NCBI GenBank assembly: GCA_022836615.1
Contig: MU405325.1
Coordinates: 1-64,000 of the forward strand
Source: Annulohypoxylon bovei var. microspora
Lineage: Eukaryota > Ascomycota > Sordariomycetes > Xylariales > Hypoxylaceae
Reading direction: 5' to 3'
DNA: 64,000 nucleotides
Made by a program: the position numbers and the translations under genes. How positions within the stretch are numbered: the stretch's first letter is position 1; each line of letters begins with the position of its first letter. Shown one piece after another: positions 59,084-64,000 of the stretch. The notes beneath the pieces are model-generated. The model did no database searches. It was not told where the DNA came from and saw only the letters and a list, made by a program, of their open reading frames with translations.

Positions 59084-61549
59084 ATGCCCATATTCCGGGT
59101 AGATCTAGAGCGGAGGGAGTCCGCTGAGCAGCCAACGTTGCCCACAATGGCGTCACAGCCAGGCCAAGGTCAAGAAGATAGTACTCTACGAAGGAAACAA
59201 TCGGAGGAGAGTATCAGCACGGAATTGTGCGAGGGTCCCGTCCCAGATAGTCCAGCACCGCAAACGCCAGAACGAAGTCCCCCGACCGAATGCTCCGACC
59301 GATCTGAACTCATTGAGCGACTAAAGAGAGGCGAAAGTCCAACTTGGAGACCGAATCGACATGTTCGTAACTCCTTTCCGCTTCAGGGTACAAACGGGAT
59401 ATCTGAAGTGACTAACTCCGTCGTTGACAATCAGTTCGAATCAATATGGGGTCAACAACCCGTCTCTCCCACTCGAAGTCCGAAACGTTCGAATGCAAAT
59501 TCACCAAGTCTACTACCTCCAGCTACGATAACTCCAGAGAAGAAAAGCCCTGACTCCGAAGATGAGAGGAGACGGCAAGAGGGATTAAGCATTGAGCGCC
59601 CACGTTCAGCTCTTCATAGCGGCGACTTCACCCAGGATGAATCATCTCGAGATGCTGGTCCAATACAAGATAATCAGCAAGCTCCAAAAAGGCAGGACTT
59701 TGATGGAATCAGTGACTCGTGGTTTGCTACTTCGCCTCCAAGGGATTTCACACCCTTCCAATTCGAGAGGCGGGAGATTCCAGCAAGAAGACCGGATCAG
59801 ACACCTCCAGGTTTTTCTTCGTTATCGTCCTCTATCTCTTCCAGCTTCGTCTACAAACCACCCACCAGCCCTCTAGTTCAATCGGAGAGCAATGAAGATA
59901 TTGACTTGACTTCTCCCATGGATGGTATTGATATCGGCTCAAGTCTCCCCAGGAATCCACGTCGACATACCTTCATGTCACATCCAACTTCATTCGGTAC
60001 GCCTCATAACCCGTCACCAATACAACCATCCCATCTACGCCAGGAGAGAAACTTTCCATATCAGGCACACCAACCTCGACGCTCTCTCGCCTCTACGCCT
60101 AACTTTCCAACAACTTCATCTTCTCCGCAGACCCCTGCGCTTTTGCGGTCTAGGCGTCCGTCATACAGCTCAGACGTCTCGCCGATCCAGCATGCATCCA
60201 TGGTGGGGTCTTACGAGGAAAGTATCTTGCGTGGAAGAATGTCAACAAACCCCTCGAAGCCGCTTGATTTCGTGGCTCAGATCGGTGTCCTTGGGCTTGG
60301 TAAGTGTAAGTCGAACCTCCGGTGTCCGCCTCACGTGACATTGCCCTTCCCTGCTGTATTCTATAGCTATGGTGGTTCTTCTCATGGGCGTTCCAAAGTA
60401 GAAGATGGGCCTAGTCCATACGTCGGGCAGATAGACTTGGAGAATGGTCTTCCAAATCAGGAGGAGGATGCAAGATCAAAGCGAAAGATACAAAGCCGCG
60501 CTCAGGAACGGCCCCCAACGGAAAATGATAGAATGGAGATAAACAGTCCTTCTATAGGGACACCAGAGCGCGATTCCCGCAGAGCTCAACGACCCAAACG
60601 CAGGTCAAGCTCTCCCAGAGCACCGCCTGGTGGAAGCTACCGTATCCCCGAAAAGGGGCAAATTCAGATCATTATCAAGAATCCCAATAAGACAGCAGTC
60701 AAACTATTCTTGGTTCCGTACGATCTGGCAGGAATGGAACCTAGTACAAAAACTTTCATCCGGCAACGAAGCTATTCGGCCGGGCCGATTATTGAGAATA
60801 TGCCTCAAATGAAGGACAGTGGGACGGGAGATCGCCCGATTCTTAGATATCTCGTCCATCTACACATATGTTGTCCTTCGAAAGGTCGGTATTATCTTTA
60901 CAAAAGTATTAGAGTCGTATTCGCAAATCGCGTACCTGACGGGAAAGAGAAACTTCGAAACGAGATAACTTTGCCCGAGCCGAGGTTCACCAGCTACAAG
61001 CAAATTAGAGTGATGCATCCTCCAATATCGGGGGGTACTGGTCCCGGCGCCAGCCTAGCTGCTGACAAGGCGTTCAGACGACGCAGCTCTGGGTTCTACT
61101 TCGGCGGACCAAATCAACAAACCTATGATGCGGCTCACGGGCTTCACGTGGCGAGTGTATCGCATCAATCCTATTCATCTGACTTTGGCGGACACAATAC
61201 TCCAGTAGAGCCTGTTCCTCCCAGACATAATGGAACGAGGAACACATTAGATGAAGGCGGCAACTTAGGATTTTCCGATCCTCAATCGCCAGATTCATCT
61301 CAGACTAGTCGACCGAACACACAGAATTCAAGCGATGTGTCGAGTTGGGGTGGGCTAGACGGCCAGATTAGCAGATACGACAAGCTTAGTAAAGGAGACG
61401 TAGGTTATGGTGGTAACGCATTCGCCCGTTTGATAAACGGCAACACTGGTGTTGCGGAGAGTCTGCTATCGCAGAGGTTGAGGTCTCTGGGCGTCCAGGG
61501 CCAGGTTCAGGGTCAGGCAAGCCAGGAGTCTGGCACGATGCAGGAGTAG
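59084..61549 (+). CDS. Atos/FAM214-like protein (DUF4210 plus Chromosome_seg-type domain)
   Basis: This is a single ORF of 821 aa. The N-terminal 370 residues are Ser/Pro-rich and probably disordered. At about 375-440 the segment SYEESILRGRM, then FVAQIGVLGLGKCKSNLRCP and PFPAVFYSYG, matches the DUF4210 (Atos) domain. At about 519-645 the block GQIQIIIKNPNKTAVKLFL through YLYKSIRVVFANRVPDGKE matches the associated PF13889-type domain. A GTAAGT-like site near 60300 could suggest an intron, but the frame is open and the conserved domain runs straight through it, so I read it as coding. The C terminus is Gln/Gly-rich. Animal Atos proteins are nuclear regulators, and S. pombe relatives are linked to meiosis. 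A function here is not known. No TM or signal peptide. Confidence 0.84.
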   Translation: MPIFRVDLERRESAEQPTLPTMASQPGQGQEDSTLRRKQSEESISTELCEGPVPDSPAPQTPERSPPTECSDRSELIERLKRGESPTWRPNRHVRNSFPLQGTNGISEVTNSVVDNQFESIWGQQPVSPTRSPKRSNANSPSLLPPATITPEKKSPDSEDERRRQEGLSIERPRSALHSGDFTQDESSRDAGPIQDNQQAPKRQDFDGISDSWFATSPPRDFTPFQFERREIPARRPDQTPPGFSSLSSSISSSFVYKPPTSPLVQSESNEDIDLTSPMDGIDIGSSLPRNPRRHTFMSHPTSFGTPHNPSPIQPSHLRQERNFPYQAHQPRRSLASTPNFPTTSSSPQTPALLRSRRPSYSSDVSPIQHASMVGSYEESILRGRMSTNPSKPLDFVAQIGVLGLGKCKSNLRCPPHVTLPFPAVFYSYGGSSHGRSKVEDGPSPYVGQIDLENGLPNQEEDARSKRKIQSRAQERPPTENDRMEINSPSIGTPERDSRRAQRPKRRSSSPRAPPGGSYRIPEKGQIQIIIKNPNKTAVKLFLVPYDLAGMEPSTKTFIRQRSYSAGPIIENMPQMKDSGTGDRPILRYLVHLHICCPSKGRYYLYKSIRVVFANRVPDGKEKLRNEITLPEPRFTSYKQIRVMHPPISGGTGPGASLAADKAFRRRSSGFYFGGPNQQTYDAAHGLHVASVSHQSYSSDFGGHNTPVEPVPPRHNGTRNTLDEGGNLGFSDPQSPDSSQTSRPNTQNSSDVSSWGGLDGQISRYDKLSKGDVGYGGNAFARLINGNTGVAESLLSQRLRSLGVQGQVQGQASQESGTMQE

Positions 61550-64000
61550 GCCTCCGGTTTTAGTCGTCTTCATGCTCCGGCGTTAGGTGCTTGGGCACCG
61601 TTCGTCCTTAAGGTTTCGTTTATTGGCTTTTGGGTCGGGTTAGCGAGGTTTGGCACAAAGGACACTCCGGCGCCTTGGGTCTATGCGGCGGCGCTTTGCT
61701 TATTTGTCTGAGACGGGATGAAATTGGACTCCTCGTGATAGAGCTGGGCATCGTCCGTAGCGCATATTGAGCGAATTATCTCTGAAGGATTGGTACTTGT
61801 AAATATGATATCCTGGGCTTACTTCATACCGGATAATTATTCAGTTACCGTAGCAATTTCTATCTTATTAATTACATCTCCAGGTTTCTAGGAATCTGTT
61901 TCTAGCCAAGCAAAAGTTTCTATTGTCAAATATAAGGCAGTTTTTATTATGACTTAACTATTGATTTGAGCCCAGTCTCTCAGATTCATAATGTTAACTA
62001 TATACTTAATCTAGGACTATTTGTTTGAAAAGAAATCTTTGAGACATGTTAACCTGCTCCCCCTTTTCTATTTATTTGTATGTGCCTCTATGACAGGACG
62101 TATGCTAACACATTCCACTTTTAACAGCATTATACAGTAATTCATTTAATTGCAATGTATGGGATTGCATTATTAAATCTTGTTTGGAATGCAGTGGGCG
62201 ATGAGTGATGACTCAACACAATAAAACTCTCCGCAGTTATTATCTAAGGGGAATCATCATGAGCTCAACACTCTTCAAACGCCCCTAATTACATACTCTA
62301 TCCAAGCCAAACATTCAACTACAGAACATATCCCTTCACATATATACTATTTTCAATTTGTGCTTGTAGATTAGTTAGTCATTTGAAACTGACGCTATAT
62401 AGTCAGAATAAGCAAAATGTTGGTGGGAAACTCCTATTTTGGTTTGACTCATGAGCAAGAAGGATATTTAGCTTGGTTAACTATTATAACTATATGAACG
62501 CAGCTATTCTCTTGCATGTATTATTGATTAAAACCTATGGAAATATATATATTTAAATAATTATGTACCTACTCTTCGGATCCTCTACGAGAGGATCCTT
62601 TACCAAACCCAACCAGAAACAAAGAGTGTTTCTCTTGGGACCTGGAGCCTTTCGGCTCCTTAGTTGCTCTTACACTCTTAAATCAATAAACTACTTCTTG
62701 TGAGTAGTTCTTACATATCCCTACACCCATTAATTGAGAGTATCACATATGAACTCCAAATGTTTCGTATATTTCTGTGGACATTTTACTGGGTAAATTT
62801 TACGGGATAAATCGCCCCCTACCTCATAGATCCAACAGTGATTAACAACAGATATAACTGAGTATATATATCACTCGAACACCTCAGAAAATGTTATCTT
62901 TGCTATCTATTTCGTAAATCTTACTTGCCATAACCATGATTTTAGCCTTTGCCAGTTGGCTGGCCTTCATGGGTATACTACCTATCCCACAAGGTCCTCG
63001 ATTTTTACAAGAAGCGAGCCCAGGCACTAGTGCTTTCTGCTCTGTTTTTCGAGAATAGGCAGAAGATTATATCCATGACTACACCTGAGTTGACACAACC
63101 GCAAAAACCCACCATCTCGAAACCAATGCAGACACAGGTTACTCATATCACACTGGTTTTTCAAGCCCCTCAGATTACCGTGGCGAGAGCTGACACATAT
63201 CCCGGCAACTAGTTGCTGCTTCGATCAAGGTGACAAAGCTGTTTCGAAATTACATCAGCGTGATTTCGAGCCGGAATCAATCCAACAATGGGGGAAAAAG
63301 TAAACGGCAGAAGCAACCGATATGATCATCTCGCAAACAACGAAGAATAACAGATGAGCCAACAAAGGGCTCCCAGTTTTCATACCAGTACATGAGGGAG
63401 CCGGCCTCTCAGTTTTAAGTGAGACGCCTCAAAAATCTTATGCTAGAGCACGAACAACTACAGTCTCGGCCTGGAACCCTTCAATACATCAACGCCGGGA
63501 GATACAAGAAGGGATATACCAGCTTGGTGAGCGGTCGCCGTGCGAGGCTGCGTACATACAACCTTCGGGCTTAGGGTGTATAATAAATCCTACAGTCCTA
63601 TAAGGAAGACGAAGACAAAGGATAGAGGGTTCTACGAAGATCATGATCCCAGAGATAAGCAACTCGCCCCAACATCGACGCGTATGGCGAACTGCGCCGA
63701 GAATAGGACGCCAGAGCACTTGGATAATTCATCTCATATGAACATTCTGCGGGGTTTTTTTTTCTTCTTCTTTTCTTTTTTAACGGGACTGAAAGAATAT
63801 CTTAATAAGTTCTTTCGCTCAGCCTATCAGCCGTCTCCAAGAAGAGCTGGTGTAGCACTGGCCCGAGGAACACGCTCTGAGCCCGTCCGCTGGCGAACTC
63901 GACAAGCATTTCACCAGCACCTATACGGTGGGCTAGCCGTCATCTGCTGGCCAACATCCAATCCACCACATTCGAGACGGAGCATCTCGCGCTCTCTGAA
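61550..64000. other. Gene-free right end, partly AT-rich
   Basis: After the Atos-like 3' UTR, about 61800-62950 is AT-rich with no coding potential. A cluster of hairpins sits at 62578-62709. From 62949 to 64000 only short unrelated ORFs occur, with no family I recognise. This may be an old, degenerate repeat. Confidence 0.5.
62578..62709 (+). repeat. Cluster of four perfect hairpins
   Basis: Stem 1 pairs 62578-62586 with 62590-62598 (9 bp around ACG). An outer stem pairs 62622-62629 with 62672-62679 (8 bp) and encloses the 6-bp stem 62644-62649/62654-62659 with a TTTC loop. A 7-bp stem pairs 62689-62695 with 62703-62709. All pairs are Watson-Crick. It could be a structured RNA or a piece of a repeat such as an LTR. 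I recognise no family. Confidence 0.6.

Noticed and set aside
60298..60366. Possible intron in the Atos-like gene at a GTAAGTG site
   Set aside because: The frame stays open and the conserved DUF4210 sequence reads straight through, so splicing would delete conserved residues.
62949..63212. 87-aa ORF near the right end
   Set aside because: It is short and has no homology that I can recognise, and the composition does not differ from its surroundings.

Overview
This window is nuclear DNA from a filamentous ascomycete, most probably a member of the Sordariomycetes. The genes carry short introns (48 to about 220 bp) with fungal GTRNGT donors, CTRAY branch sites and YAG acceptors. The gene families are typical of Pezizomycotina. 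The first ~4.8 kb is a repeat destroyed by repeat-induced point mutation (RIP). No bacterial operons, CRISPR arrays or rRNA genes are present, and I found no convincing tRNA.

Layout. Positions 1-4840 hold a RIP-degraded Ty1/Copia retrotransposon. From 5.6 to 10.2 kb are eIF3g (minus strand) and a PH-domain protein (minus), followed by a 7.6-kb gene-poor stretch. From 17.9 to 28.8 kb are a conserved coiled-coil protein, a mitochondrial L-2-hydroxyglutarate dehydrogenase-like enzyme, a WD40/DUF2415-like protein (minus) and mitochondrial Hsp70 (SSC1 type). From 29.4 to 40.3 kb are a membrane-anchored multicopper oxidase (minus), SRP68 (minus), a large PPR protein and a GNAT acetyltransferase. 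A second gene-poor stretch of 6.4 kb follows. From 46.7 to 50.9 kb is a LIM-RhoGAP gene interrupted by a transposon. An AT-rich second transposon lies at 53.2-53.7 kb. Then come a secreted/membrane kelch protein, a Fyv7-like rRNA-processing protein (minus) and an Atos/DUF4210-type protein. The last 2.4 kb has no recognisable gene.

The genes are mostly unrelated housekeeping functions: translation initiation, SRP targeting, mitochondrial protein import and gene expression, ribosome assembly and Rho GTPase control. There is no biosynthetic cluster. I see three mitochondrial proteins (L2HGDH-like, SSC1 and probably the PPR protein) and two surface proteins (multicopper oxidase, kelch).

The most interesting observations concern gene structure. 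(1) A 455-bp non-autonomous hAT element with near-perfect 20-bp inverted ends and an exact 8-bp target duplication sits inside the LIM-RhoGAP coding sequence; removing it with one duplication copy restores the frame exactly. (2) The multicopper oxidase can only encode its conserved His-Leu-His-Gly-His copper site if two adjacent introns are separated by a 2-nt exon. (3) The GNAT gene has a nested twin intron (stwintron) that splits the donor of the outer intron after its first base. (4) A second, AT-rich hAT-like element with 8-bp duplications lies 3.8 kb from the first. Exon boundaries were read by eye from splice signals, frame and family conservation; none has been checked against RNA.
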